In this document: piece after piece, positions 34,106-42,007 of the stretch
Layout of the letters: every line of letters starts with the position of its first letter
How positions within the stretch are numbered: the first letter of the stretch is position 1
Assembly (NCBI GenBank): GCA_009772895.1
Contig: WOUP01000003.1
Span: 62,001-126,000, forward strand
Source: Puniceicoccaceae bacterium 5H
Lineage (GTDB): Bacteria > Verrucomicrobiota > Verrucomicrobiia > Opitutales > Oceanipulchritudinaceae
Length of the DNA: 64,000 nt
Reading direction: 5' to 3'
Notes under the pieces: model-generated
Database searches by the model: none
What the model was told of the DNA's origin: nothing
What the model saw: the letters and a program-made list of their open reading frames with translations, nothing else
Position numbers and translations under genes: made by a program

Positions 34106-34534
34106 TTAGACTTCCAGCTTCTGGGGCTGTTGGGCTTCGTGCGGGTGTTCGCTGCCAGCGTAGATGCGGAGCTTCTTCATTTGGGCGCGGGCCAGCTTGT
34201 TGCGCGGCAGCATGCCCTTGACGGCGTTCTCGATGATGAACTCCGGACGGCGAGCGCGGAAATCGGCCAGGCTCACATACTTCTCATTACCCAACCAGCC
34301 CGAGTAGAACATGTACTTCTTGCCGAGTTCCTTGTTACCGGTCACGGCAACCTTGTCGGCGTTGATCACGACCACGTAATCACCGGTATCGGTGTGGGGC
34401 GTATAGGTCGGGCGGTGACGGCCGCGAAGGATGTTCGCGATCTTGACCGCAAGGCGACCGAGGACTTGGTCAGTCGCATCGACCACATACCATTGCGGTT
34501 TTACGTCGGTCTGTTTGGCGAGAAAGCTCTTCAT
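34106..34534 (-). CDS. rplM: 50S ribosomal protein uL13
   Basis: 142 residues; early 50S assembly protein. QWYVVDATDQVLGRLA, DYVVVINADKVAVTGNK and GMLPRNKLARAQMKKLRIYA are typical. First gene of the rplM-rpsI operon. The leader (34535-34602) is short, and the stop of the porin-like unit's terminator lies just upstream. Confidence 0.98.
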   Translation of the reverse strand: MKSFLAKQTDVKPQWYVVDATDQVLGRLAVKIANILRGRHRPTYTPHTDTGDYVVVINADKVAVTGNKELGKKYMFYSGWLGNEKYVSLADFRARRPEFIIENAVKGMLPRNKLARAQMKKLRIYAGSEHPHEAQQPQKLEV

Positions 34535-34602
34535 TGCTGGAAAAAACGTGTAGAAAGTCGCAGATGGGCCCCAATGTCAACCTATAAAGCCCAAGACGGG
34601 GT

Positions 34603-34640
34603 AGGAAAAAAGAAGCGCACCCGAACATAGCCGGGTGCGC
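34603..34640 (-). terminator. Rho-independent terminator of the porin-like gene
   Basis: GCGCACCCG (34615-34623) pairs with CGGGTGCGC (34632-34640). On the minus strand it is followed by TTCTTTTTTCC, about 32 bases past the stop. Confidence 0.88.
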
Positions 34641-34672
34641 AAGGAAAAAAGGTCCGATTGGGCCGCGAGGGC

Positions 34673-35398
34673 TTAGAAACCGGTGGTCACGGCCAGGCCG
34701 TACCAGATCGTGTTCTTGTCGCCGTATTCGAAGACTTGCTCTTCGGTGGAACCCGCGAAGTTGCCGTAGACCGACACGCTGGCATTTTCAGCCAGGGCGT
34801 AGCTCAGGGCGAGGTTCACGCCGTAGTAGAAGTAGTCGTCGAAGTTTTCGGTGCCGGCGGTGTTCCAGCCTTCTTCGTCGAGGGAGACCCAGCCCACGTA
34901 GCCCGTGGCATCGAGGGAGGCGGCGTCGCTCAGCGGGTAGCTGTAGCCGGCGGAGCCTTCCACGGTGAGGTTTTCCAGGTCGAAGTCGTAGAAGACGTAA
35001 ACGGCCGGGTTGAACATGACGTCGAACGACGCACCACCGTAGATTTCGAAGGTGTTGTCGTTATCGAAGTCTTCGCTGGTCGGGTAGCTGTAGTAGGTGC
35101 CGCCCACATCGAGGGAGACGAGTTCGCTCACCTCAAAGCCATAGCCGCCGTAGAGGTCGAGCTCGTCGCCGTAGTTGCCGGTCGGCAGGGCACCCCAGGC
35201 ACCGAAGTAGGCACCCTTGGAGCTGATGTCGATGGCCGGCATGAAGGTTTCTTCGGCGCGCTGGACGCCGCGGAAGACATAGGCGGACTCGAACGCGAAG
35301 GTCGTGCTGACGGAGAGATCGTCCTGCACGGAAGTTTGAGCACTCAGAGCGGACACGCTACCAGCGGCAGCGGCCAAGATAGCCAGATGCTTTTTCAT
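34673..35398 (-). CDS. Outer-membrane beta-barrel protein, TorF-like putative porin
   Basis: 241 residues. The start at 35398 gives a signal peptide (MKKHLAILAAAAGSVSALSA). The mature protein is made of alternating amphipathic strands rich in Tyr, Gly and Asp (STTFAFESAYVFRGVQRAEE, then DLYGGYGFEVSELVSLDVGG) and ends with Phe, the outer-membrane targeting residue (YGLAVTTGF). The strand pattern with YVFRG is that of the TorF-type putative porin family. Acidic composition fits a marine or saline organism (inference). It has its own terminator and a long upstream region. Confidence 0.85.
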   Translation of the reverse strand: MKKHLAILAAAAGSVSALSAQTSVQDDLSVSTTFAFESAYVFRGVQRAEETFMPAIDISSKGAYFGAWGALPTGNYGDELDLYGGYGFEVSELVSLDVGGTYYSYPTSEDFDNDNTFEIYGGASFDVMFNPAVYVFYDFDLENLTVEGSAGYSYPLSDAASLDATGYVGWVSLDEEGWNTAGTENFDDYFYYGVNLALSYALAENASVSVYGNFAGSTEEQVFEYGDKNTIWYGLAVTTGF

Positions 35399-35724
35399 CG
35401 TTGTAGTTGGTTTGGTTGGTCTAGCGAATTGAGAACTTGAGAGACCGCAACGTATGTATCGGCCCTCTCGTTCTGTCAAATCAATAGGGTTGCAAGAGAG
35501 GTTTGAGCAAGGGGTGCGCCAGAAAAATCCGCCCATGAAGATCAACAGTTTAGTTTAATAACTATGTTTGAATTCTTTTTGGCTTTGGGTGAATATGGCC
35601 ACTGGCGCCCCAGTTGGGGTCTGAGTGGCACCCCCTGTCAGAACCTTTTTAAACAGGGCTGAGCGGAGAAGGTTGCAGCGGGTTTTTACTGGCGGCTCGT
35701 CGATTCCCGGCCTAGCAGTACCGT
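35399..35724. other. Divergent intergenic region
   Basis: A gap of 326 bases between the porin-like gene and the Dabb gene, less GC-rich than average near 35490-35590. It should hold both promoters. No gene or RNA was recognised. Confidence 0.6.
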
Positions 35725-36027
35725 ATGTTCAAGCACGTCGTATTCTTTCGCTTTCACGAAAATGCCCTCGATGGGGATGCCGCCACCAACGCGCGCAAGC
35801 TGAAGGAGCAGCTCGAGCTGTTGCCCTCGCAGATCAAGGAAATCCAGAGCTTCGAAATCGGTCTCGATGTGATGCGCAGCGAGCGTTCCTGGGATCTGGC
35901 ACTCGTCAGTGGCTTTGACGACCGGGAGGCGATGCAGCGCTACCAGGTGCACCCGGCCCATCAGGAGGTGATCGCCTTTGTGAAGCAGGTCTGCTCCGAG
36001 GTCGCAGCAGTGGACTACGAGCTGTAG
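35725..36027 (+). CDS. Dabb (stress-responsive alpha/beta-barrel) domain protein
   Basis: 100 residues, one Dabb domain: FKHVVFFRFHENA at the N-terminus, LPSQIKEIQSFEIGLDV, WDLALVSGFDDREAMQRYQV and HPAHQEVIAFVKQ. The fold forms dimers of ferredoxin-like units; members are linked to stress response or small-molecule binding with no common reaction. It is a single gene with tandem terminators. Confidence 0.93.
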   Translation: MFKHVVFFRFHENALDGDAATNARKLKEQLELLPSQIKEIQSFEIGLDVMRSERSWDLALVSGFDDREAMQRYQVHPAHQEVIAFVKQVCSEVAAVDYEL

Positions 36028-36044
36028 CGCCTCCAAAAGAAAAA

Positions 36045-36107
36045 CGCCCGGCTGAGACCGGGCGCGAAAAAGGGAAGGCCCGGCGAAGCGCGTCGGGCTT
36101 TTGTTTT
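36045..36107 (+). terminator. Tandem terminators after the Dabb gene
   Basis: Hairpin 1 pairs CGCCCGG (36045-36051) with CCGGGCG (36058-36064), flanked by A runs. Hairpin 2 pairs GCCCGGC (36078-36084) with GTCGGGC (36092-36098) and is followed by TTTTGTTTT. The first could also serve the convergent glgE gene on the minus strand. Confidence 0.82.
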
Positions 36108-36113
36108 CAGGCT

Positions 36114-38084
36114 TTAGATGAGCACCTCGAAGATGTGCGCGGGACTCTTCTGCGGGTCGAGCTTGATGAAGGCGTGGGTCCCTTGCCAGCGGTAGACCGG
36201 TTGGGTGGGGTCGTTGAGGTCGCGCACGCCGAATTCGCGGCCCGCGTCGATCCCCAGCGCCTCGAGCGGCAACGTGAGGTGGCCCATCTGCGTCCAGTGC
36301 CAGTCCATGTTGACGACGACGAGGATGCGGCTGGAGCGGTCGAAGTTTTGCTTCAGGTAGGCGATGAAGTGCGTGTTGTCGACATCGACGAAGGTGATGT
36401 TGTGCGTCCGCCGCAGCGCGGCGTGTTCGCGGCGCAGGAAGTTCACGCGCTTGATCTCTTCCTTCAGGTTGCCGGGCTGGTCCCAGTCCCAATCCTTCAG
36501 CTGGTATTTCTCGTTGTGGTTGTACTCTTCCTTGCCGGGGAAGGGCTCCTTGTCCATCAGCTCAAACGCCGGGCCGTAGATGCCGTGGTTGGAGCTGAGG
36601 GTGGCGGCAAGGATGTAGCGGCCGAGGAAGGTGGCGCGGTTGCCCAGTTGCAGGTCTTCGTGCAGGATGTCGGGGGTGTTGGGCCAGAAGTTGGGCCAGA
36701 AGAAATCGCGTACCGGCGTCTGCGTCAGCTCTTCGACGTAGGCGCGCAGCTCCTGCGGGCTGTTGCGCCAGGTAAAGTAGGTGTAGCCGTGCGTGTAGCC
36801 CGCCTTGGCCAGCCAATACTTGCGCTTGGGCCGGGTGAAGGCCTCGGCGAGGAAGATGAGCTCCGGGTGTTTCGCCTTCAGCTCCGTGATGCACCAGTTC
36901 CAGAAGGGGAAGGACTTGGTGTGCGGGTTGTCGACGCGGAAGACCTTTACGCCGCGCTCGATCCAGAACTCGAAGACGCTCTTCAGCTCTTCCCACAGGT
37001 TTTCCCAGTCGTCCGTCTCGAAGTTGAAGGGCAGGATGTCCTGATACTTCTTCGGCGGGTTTTCTGCATATTGGACGGTGCCGTCCGGTCGCCACTTGAA
37101 CCACTGTGGGTGCTCCTTGACGTAAGGGTGGTCGGGCGCGCACTGGAATGCGATGTCCAGCGCGACTTCGAGGCCGTGATGCTCGGCCTGCTGACGGAAA
37201 TACTCAAAGTCGTCGAAGTCGCCCAGCTCCGGGTGGATGGCCTTGTGGCCGCCCTCGGTGGAGCCGATGGCCCACGGGCTGCCGACGTCTTCGGCTGCGG
37301 GTGTGAGGCTGTTGTTGCGCCCTTTGCGGAAGATGCGCCCGATGGGGTGGATCGGGGGGAGGTAGGCGATGTCGAAGCCCAGGCGCGCGATCTCGGGCAG
37401 CAGGCGGGCGGCGTCGCGAAACGTGCCGTGGGTCTCGCCGTCGTGGCGCGCCGAGCGCGGGAAAAATTCATACCACGCACTGCAGGCGGCCAGCTCGCGC
37501 TCGACCAGCAGGCGCATCGGCTCGGGCAGCGCGGTTTCGAGCGAGCGGTCCGGGTAGCGCTCCATCAGGCCGTGCAGCTCGTCACTGCGGGCCAGGTTGA
37601 GGCGCTGCTGCAGGTCGCGCTCGTTGTCGGCCAGGAAGGTGCCCCAGCCCTGGAGGCGCTCCTTGTCTTCGCCCACCGCGCGCAGGGCGGCCGCGATCAG
37701 GAGCTCGCCCCCGATCTGCAGCTCCACGTCCAGCTTCTGGCCCGACTCGGCCTTCTTAATAAAGCCTTCGCGCCAGCTGCCCCAATGGTCGACCAGCCCG
37801 GCCACGGTGTACTCGTAGGCGCCGGTCTCCGCGGGGGTAAACTGAGTATCCCACTCGTCGTTGCCGAGCGGGCGCATGCGCTGCTCCTGCCAATCCGCGC
37901 TGCCGAGCTGGCGGTAGCGCAGGTAGACGATCAGCAGGTCGTGGCTGTCGGCAAAGACGTTGGCGCGCACCTGGATGGCGTCTCCCAGCACGCGCTTGAT
38001 GAAAAATTGACCGCCGGGGATCCCCGGAGAGACTGCGTCGACGATGACGCGGCGGCGGGCGGGGTTCTTAAGCTGTAGCGCCAT
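36114..38084 (-). CDS. glgE: Alpha-1,4-glucan:maltose-1-phosphate maltosyltransferase
   Basis: 656 residues; extends alpha-1,4-glucan with maltosyl units from alpha-maltose 1-phosphate. An N-terminal beta-sandwich and helical insert (about 1-200) precede the GH13 barrel. SAWYEFFPRSAR and YLPPIHPIG are family signatures. Nucleophile Asp385 lies in VFRVDNPHTKSFPFW and acid/base Glu414 in FLAEAFTRPKRKYW. The C-terminal beta domain ends FEVLI. The start at 38084 ([12 protein letters not shown]) is preferred; it overlaps the stop of the glycosyltransferase gene by 17 bases, so the two are coupled. That gene should supply maltose 1-phosphate. Confidence 0.95.
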   Translation of the reverse strand: MALQLKNPARRRVIVDAVSPGIPGGQFFIKRVLGDAIQVRANVFADSHDLLIVYLRYRQLGSADWQEQRMRPLGNDEWDTQFTPAETGAYEYTVAGLVDHWGSWREGFIKKAESGQKLDVELQIGGELLIAAALRAVGEDKERLQGWGTFLADNERDLQQRLNLARSDELHGLMERYPDRSLETALPEPMRLLVERELAACSAWYEFFPRSARHDGETHGTFRDAARLLPEIARLGFDIAYLPPIHPIGRIFRKGRNNSLTPAAEDVGSPWAIGSTEGGHKAIHPELGDFDDFEYFRQQAEHHGLEVALDIAFQCAPDHPYVKEHPQWFKWRPDGTVQYAENPPKKYQDILPFNFETDDWENLWEELKSVFEFWIERGVKVFRVDNPHTKSFPFWNWCITELKAKHPELIFLAEAFTRPKRKYWLAKAGYTHGYTYFTWRNSPQELRAYVEELTQTPVRDFFWPNFWPNTPDILHEDLQLGNRATFLGRYILAATLSSNHGIYGPAFELMDKEPFPGKEEYNHNEKYQLKDWDWDQPGNLKEEIKRVNFLRREHAALRRTHNITFVDVDNTHFIAYLKQNFDRSSRILVVVNMDWHWTQMGHLTLPLEALGIDAGREFGVRDLNDPTQPVYRWQGTHAFIKLDPQKSPAHIFEVLI

Positions 38085-39288
38085 GTTGGGCGATGATTTG
38101 GGCGTAGAGGTCGTGGGTTTGGCGGGCAATGGCCTGCCAGCTGAAAGTGTCGACGGCCCGGATGCGGCCGGCCTTGGCGAAGTTGGCGCGCAAGGTCGTA
38201 TCCTTCATCAGGCGGTTGATCTGGTGGGCCAGGTCTTTGGAAAAATCTTCGGGGTGGAAGGGCGTGAAGGGGCTCTCCTGGTGCTGCGCCACCGGCACGA
38301 GGAAGCCCGTCTCGTCGTGCACCACCACTTCGGGGATGCCGCCGACGCAGGAGGCGACCACGGGGGTCTCGCAGGCCATGGCCTCGAGGTTGATGATGCC
38401 GAAGGGCTCGTAAATCGAGGGGCAGCAGAAGACGTCGGCGCCGGAATAAAGCTGGATGAGCGTCGGCTTGTCCACCTTCTCCGCGATCCAGTGGATGCCG
38501 TGGCGGTCCTTGGAGGCTTCGGCCACCGCGCGCTTCATCTCTTCCGCGATCTCCGGCGTATCGGGCGCGCCGGCGCACAAGACCACCTGGAAGTTGGGGT
38601 CCATATGCTTGATGGCGTCCACGAGGTAGATGATGCCCTTTTGCCGGGTGATGCGGCCCACGAAGAGCAGGTAGGGCTGCTGCGGGTCGATGCCGTAGCG
38701 TGCGAGGGCCGGGGCGGCGTCGACCGGCTTGTATTCTTCCGGATCGATGCCGTTGTAAATGATGTGGATGCGGGCAGGGTCGACGTCGAAGAGCTTGAGC
38801 ACGTCGTTCTTGGTGCCCTGCGAGACCGCGATTACGGCGTCCGCCATTTCCAGTGCCATCTTTTCGACCCAGCAGCTGAAGTCGTAGCCACCGCCGAGCT
38901 GCTCCCGTTTCCAGGGGCGCAAGGGCTCGAGCGAGTGCACGGTGACGACGAGCGGGATGCCGTAGCAGAGCTTGGCGATGATGCCGCCCAAGTGGGTGTA
39001 CCAGGTGTGGCAGTGCACGATATCGGCGTCCACCAGGCTGGTATTGAAGTCGAGGTCGCGCTGCACCGCCCCGAGCAGGCCTTGCAGGTTGGGCGGGCAG
39101 GTGTAGCCCTGCTTGTCGACGTCGAAGCCGCGCACCCGGAGGTTGCCGTCCTTGAGGTCCTGATCGCCGAAGGCACGCACATCGACTTCCATCAGCCGCG
39201 CAAGCTGCTGCGAGAGGTATTCCACGTGCACTCCGGCTCCTCCATAGGTGTAGGGCGGATATTCGTTCGTGAGGAGCAGGGTCTTCAT
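38068..39288 (-). CDS. glgM: GT4 glycosyltransferase: GlgM-type maltose-1-phosphate synthase / glycogen synthase
   Basis: 406 residues. In actinobacteria this family (also annotated as corynebacterial-type GlgA) uses ADP-glucose and glucose 1-phosphate to make alpha-maltose 1-phosphate. Motifs: [20 protein letters not shown] (acceptor loop), [22 protein letters not shown] and [20 protein letters not shown] (nucleotide-sugar E-x7-E). The start at 39288 ([12 protein letters not shown]) is fixed by the family. Its overlap with glgE supports the GlgM function over plain glycogen synthase. Glycogen branching enzyme and GlgC were not seen in the window. Confidence 0.92.
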   Translation of the reverse strand: MKTLLLTNEYPPYTYGGAGVHVEYLSQQLARLMEVDVRAFGDQDLKDGNLRVRGFDVDKQGYTCPPNLQGLLGAVQRDLDFNTSLVDADIVHCHTWYTHLGGIIAKLCYGIPLVVTVHSLEPLRPWKREQLGGGYDFSCWVEKMALEMADAVIAVSQGTKNDVLKLFDVDPARIHIIYNGIDPEEYKPVDAAPALARYGIDPQQPYLLFVGRITRQKGIIYLVDAIKHMDPNFQVVLCAGAPDTPEIAEEMKRAVAEASKDRHGIHWIAEKVDKPTLIQLYSGADVFCCPSIYEPFGIINLEAMACETPVVASCVGGIPEVVVHDETGFLVPVAQHQESPFTPFHPEDFSKDLAHQINRLMKDTTLRANFAKAGRIRAVDTFSWQAIARQTHDLYAQIIAQHGATA

Positions 39289-39412
39289 CAGGAGAAAAGC
39301 TGAGACGGATTCAGGGATTAAAAGTGATGGTAGGGAGAGAGTTACCGCAGCCGAAGCTCTATCTGGCGGTTTAGGCGGACGGGGGAGGAATGTCGAGCCT
39401 TCATCCCGTTGG

Positions 39413-40492
39413 TCAGGTGGCCGGATGGGCTTCCGAAGACGGCGGCGTGCCATCGTCTTCGTCGAACTCGAGCTGGATACTGAAAATCATGGCCAGAATC
39501 AGCAAACCCGCAACCGTGAGGACCAGGACGAGGTTGCCCGCCAGGTCGTGCACGTTCCCCAGGTCGAGGCCGAAGAGGCGCACGGGGTCGTGCAGGGCGT
39601 CGGGGGTGTGGTCGTAGGCCCAGATGGTGAGAAAGAGGCTGCGCAACAGGTTGTTGAAAAACGCCAGCGCCATCGCCGACGCCACCAGCGCAATTTTCTT
39701 CCACAGCTGGTCGAAAAATACAGCCGAGATGAAGGACCCCGCAAAGAGGCAAGCCATCAGCGAACGAATACCGGAGCAGGCCTCCGCCACGCCCACGTCG
39801 CCGGAGGGGAGGGACAGCACGCTGTGTTTCTGCTCGATCGCGTAACCCAGTCCGTCCATGACGTGAAACACGACCGTGGCCACCTTGAGCATGAGAAAGG
39901 TCGAGATCGTGTGGTCGAGCGAGCCGAACATCGGCACCGACAGCAGCCAGATGAGCGCGGGGAAAATGAACAGGCTAGCAAAGGTGAAGCGCAATTTGCC
40001 GCTTAGGGGTTCACCGGCTTCATTTCGGCTCGAGAGCAGAAAGGCGCCGCAGAGCAGCATGGAGGCGAACCCGAGCGAATAAAAGTTGGAGGTGACGAGG
40101 TTGCGGCCCTCGAGCGCGTGATAAAACGCCCCCCAGACAAACAGGAACGCGCCCGCTGCCAGCCCGGCCCAGGCGATGGCGGTGGCGAGAGGCAGCCATG
40201 CCTCGCGGTCGCCGGCTCGTTGCTCAAGTCGCTCCAGAAACCGCCCGTGCTGCTTTTTCTGCTGCCGCGAGAGCTGGGAGGGCCGCTGGGGTGAGAAAAG
40301 CCATTGTATGCGCGGATAGCGCTCGTAGAGCACATAAAGCACGAACAGCGGCACCAGGTAGCCGAACAGGTATTCCTCGTCGTGGTCCCACCACACTTGC
40401 TGGTCGAGGATCATTACGATCAACAGGCCGGCTAGGATGAGTGCGGCATAGCGCACAGGCGCGGGGAGCGAAGGCAGAAACTTGGCGAGCAT
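39413..40492 (-). CDS. Exosortase/archaeosortase-family membrane protease
   Basis: 359 residues, about eight transmembrane helices. Exosortases are thought to cut PEP-CTERM tails and transfer the protein to the surface. The catalytic Cys239 lies in AEACSGIRSL, the Arg in FFNNLLRSLF and the His in NVHDLAGN, the family triad. The start at 40492 avoids 94 unconserved codons that run into the bS18 leader. A Gln/Arg-rich cytoplasmic loop (SQLSRQQKKQHGRFLERLEQ) is unusual. The polysaccharide export locus at 42-48 kb lies close, as in other exosortase systems, but no PEP-CTERM protein was found in the window. Confidence 0.92.
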   Translation of the reverse strand: MLAKFLPSLPAPVRYAALILAGLLIVMILDQQVWWDHDEEYLFGYLVPLFVLYVLYERYPRIQWLFSPQRPSQLSRQQKKQHGRFLERLEQRAGDREAWLPLATAIAWAGLAAGAFLFVWGAFYHALEGRNLVTSNFYSLGFASMLLCGAFLLSSRNEAGEPLSGKLRFTFASLFIFPALIWLLSVPMFGSLDHTISTFLMLKVATVVFHVMDGLGYAIEQKHSVLSLPSGDVGVAEACSGIRSLMACLFAGSFISAVFFDQLWKKIALVASAMALAFFNNLLRSLFLTIWAYDHTPDALHDPVRLFGLDLGNVHDLAGNLVLVLTVAGLLILAMIFSIQLEFDEDDGTPPSSEAHPAT

Positions 40493-40621
40493 GAGAGTTT
40501 TCAGCTTGGAAGAGGGAGGGCATCGACACAAGCCGAAGCGGTGGGAAATAGCGGAGGCGAGTTTACGGCGCTTTTTTGCTTGCAGGCCAGAGCGTCTTCT
40601 CCTTTTATGCCGGTTTTTCCC

Positions 40622-40822
40622 ATGAGCAACGAGCCCAGCGAAGAACGGCAAAATTTCAAGAACCCGCAAGATCTCACCATGTTCGACGTGGAGCAACTCC
40701 AGCGCTACGTCACCGATACTGGCAAGATCCTGCCGCGCAAGTTCACGGGCCTCAACGCCCAGCAGCAACGTCACGTCACGAAGATCATCAAGCGTGCGCG
40801 TAACATGCTGCTGATGAAGTAG
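40622..40822 (+). CDS. rpsR: 30S ribosomal protein bS18
   Basis: 66 residues. GKILPRKFTGLNAQQQRHVT followed by IIKRARNMLLM is the S18 signature; it binds S6 and 16S rRNA in the platform. The start at 40622 is preferred to earlier in-frame codons, which lack family similarity. It is separated from rpsF, rplI and ssb, its usual partners, none of which is in the window. Confidence 0.95.
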   Translation: MSNEPSEERQNFKNPQDLTMFDVEQLQRYVTDTGKILPRKFTGLNAQQQRHVTKIIKRARNMLLMK

Positions 40823-40848
40823 TGCCGACAGTAGACTTTTTTTAATGG

Positions 40849-40881
40849 AGCGCGGAAGCCCGATGGGCCCGCGCTTTTTTC
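40849..40881 (+). terminator. Rho-independent terminator of rpsR
   Basis: AGCGCGG (40849-40855) pairs with CCGCGCT (40869-40875), with an inner GCCC/GGGC pair, followed by a run of six T. Confidence 0.88.
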
Positions 40882-40923
40882 GTGGCGACCCATCGTGACG
40901 CCGCGCAATGTGATTCTCCTACC

Positions 40924-41907
40924 ATGCAGCGTTTCACCGGCACGAATGAAGCCCTGGAGTTTTTGGCCTGGCAGTTGAAAGCGGGCCAGCTGGTCGCTAT
41001 CCCGACCGAGACCGTTTACGGTTTGGCGGCCGATGCCCTGAACGAGCAGGCTTGCCGCGAGATCTTTGCGGTCAAGGGCCGCCCTCTAATCGATCCGCTG
41101 ATCGTGCACGTTGGCTCCGTGGCGGCGGCGCACCGGCTGGCGCACTGGTCGCCCATCGCGATCGAGCTGGCCAACCGATTCTGGCCGGGGCCGCTGACCC
41201 TCGTGCTGCCGAAGCAGGAGATCGTGCCGGATCTGGTGACCGCTGGCCGCCCGACCGTTGCGCTGCGCATGCCGCGCCACTCGCTGACGCTTAGGCTGCT
41301 GTCGGGCTACGGCCTGAATCTGGCCGCGCCGAGCGCCAACCCCTTCGGCTACGTTTCGCCGACGACACTCGATCACGTCAAAGTATCGCTCGGGGATCGA
41401 CTGGCGTGGGGGCTGGACGGCGGCCCGTGCGAGGTCGGGGTCGAGTCGACCATCGTGGCGGTCTCGGAAACGGGGGGCGTCGGCCTCTTGCGCCCCGGCG
41501 GCGTCCCCACGGAAGCCCTCGAAGCCGTCGTGGGGGCGCCCATCGAAGATTTGCGTGAATCTGCGGCCGAGGCTTCGACGGAAGGCCTGGTCGCTCCGGG
41601 CATGCTGGCGCGTCACTACAGCCCGCGGACGCCCATCGCCTTGTTCGTTGCTGGCGAGCAACCCAAGGTGGAGACGGGCGAGGCCGTTGTCTGGCAACAG
41701 CGCCCCCGGGAGGCGCCAGCAGAAGGCGTATCCGCTTTTTGGCTGAGTGAAGACGGTGATCTCGCGACGGTGGCGCGCGCGTTGTTTGGCATGTTGCGAC
41801 AGATGGACAGCTTGCCCAGCTCCCGCGTGTGGTTTGAGCTGGCGCCCGAGCAGGGCCTGGGACGCGCCATCAACGACCGCCTGCGCCGAGCGGCAGCCAA
41901 GCGCTGA
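40924..41907 (+). CDS. L-threonylcarbamoyladenylate synthase, Sua5 type
   Basis: 327 residues; makes threonylcarbamoyl-AMP from Thr, bicarbonate and ATP for t6A37 in tRNA. The YrdC domain (1-200) has IPTETVYGLAADALN, AVKGRPLIDPLIVHV and LAAPSANPFGYVSPT. The Sua5 C-terminal domain (about 210-327) is joined by the linker APGMLARHYSPRTPI, as in long Sua5 proteins. The start at 40924 is the ATG just before MQRFTGTNEAL. The product is the precursor for the MtaB substrate. Confidence 0.95.
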   Translation: MQRFTGTNEALEFLAWQLKAGQLVAIPTETVYGLAADALNEQACREIFAVKGRPLIDPLIVHVGSVAAAHRLAHWSPIAIELANRFWPGPLTLVLPKQEIVPDLVTAGRPTVALRMPRHSLTLRLLSGYGLNLAAPSANPFGYVSPTTLDHVKVSLGDRLAWGLDGGPCEVGVESTIVAVSETGGVGLLRPGGVPTEALEAVVGAPIEDLRESAAEASTEGLVAPGMLARHYSPRTPIALFVAGEQPKVETGEAVVWQQRPREAPAEGVSAFWLSEDGDLATVARALFGMLRQMDSLPSSRVWFELAPEQGLGRAINDRLRRAAAKR

Positions 41908-41930
41908 CAAATCATCTTTGTCGGTGCGAG

Positions 41931-41956
41931 GGCGGTCTTTCCAGGCCGCCTTTTTT
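41931..41956 (+). terminator. Rho-independent terminator of the Sua5 gene
   Basis: GGCGG (41931-41935) pairs with CCGCC (41946-41950), followed by six T. Confidence 0.72.
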
Positions 41957-41962
41957 GCGTAC

Positions 41963-41992
41963 ACAAAAAAGCCCGGCCGTTACGGGCCGGGC
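41963..41992 (-). terminator. Rho-independent terminator of the tyrosine kinase gene
   Basis: GCCCGGCC (41971-41978) and GGCCGGGC (41985-41992) form a perfect stem. On the minus strand it is followed by six T. Confidence 0.88.
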
Positions 41993-42007
41993 GAAAAGGG
42001 TAGGGCG

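Noticed and set aside
36135-38078. A 647-codon plus-strand frame antisense to glgE
   Set aside because: GlgE has all catalytic motifs on the other strand; the frame is a composition artefact.
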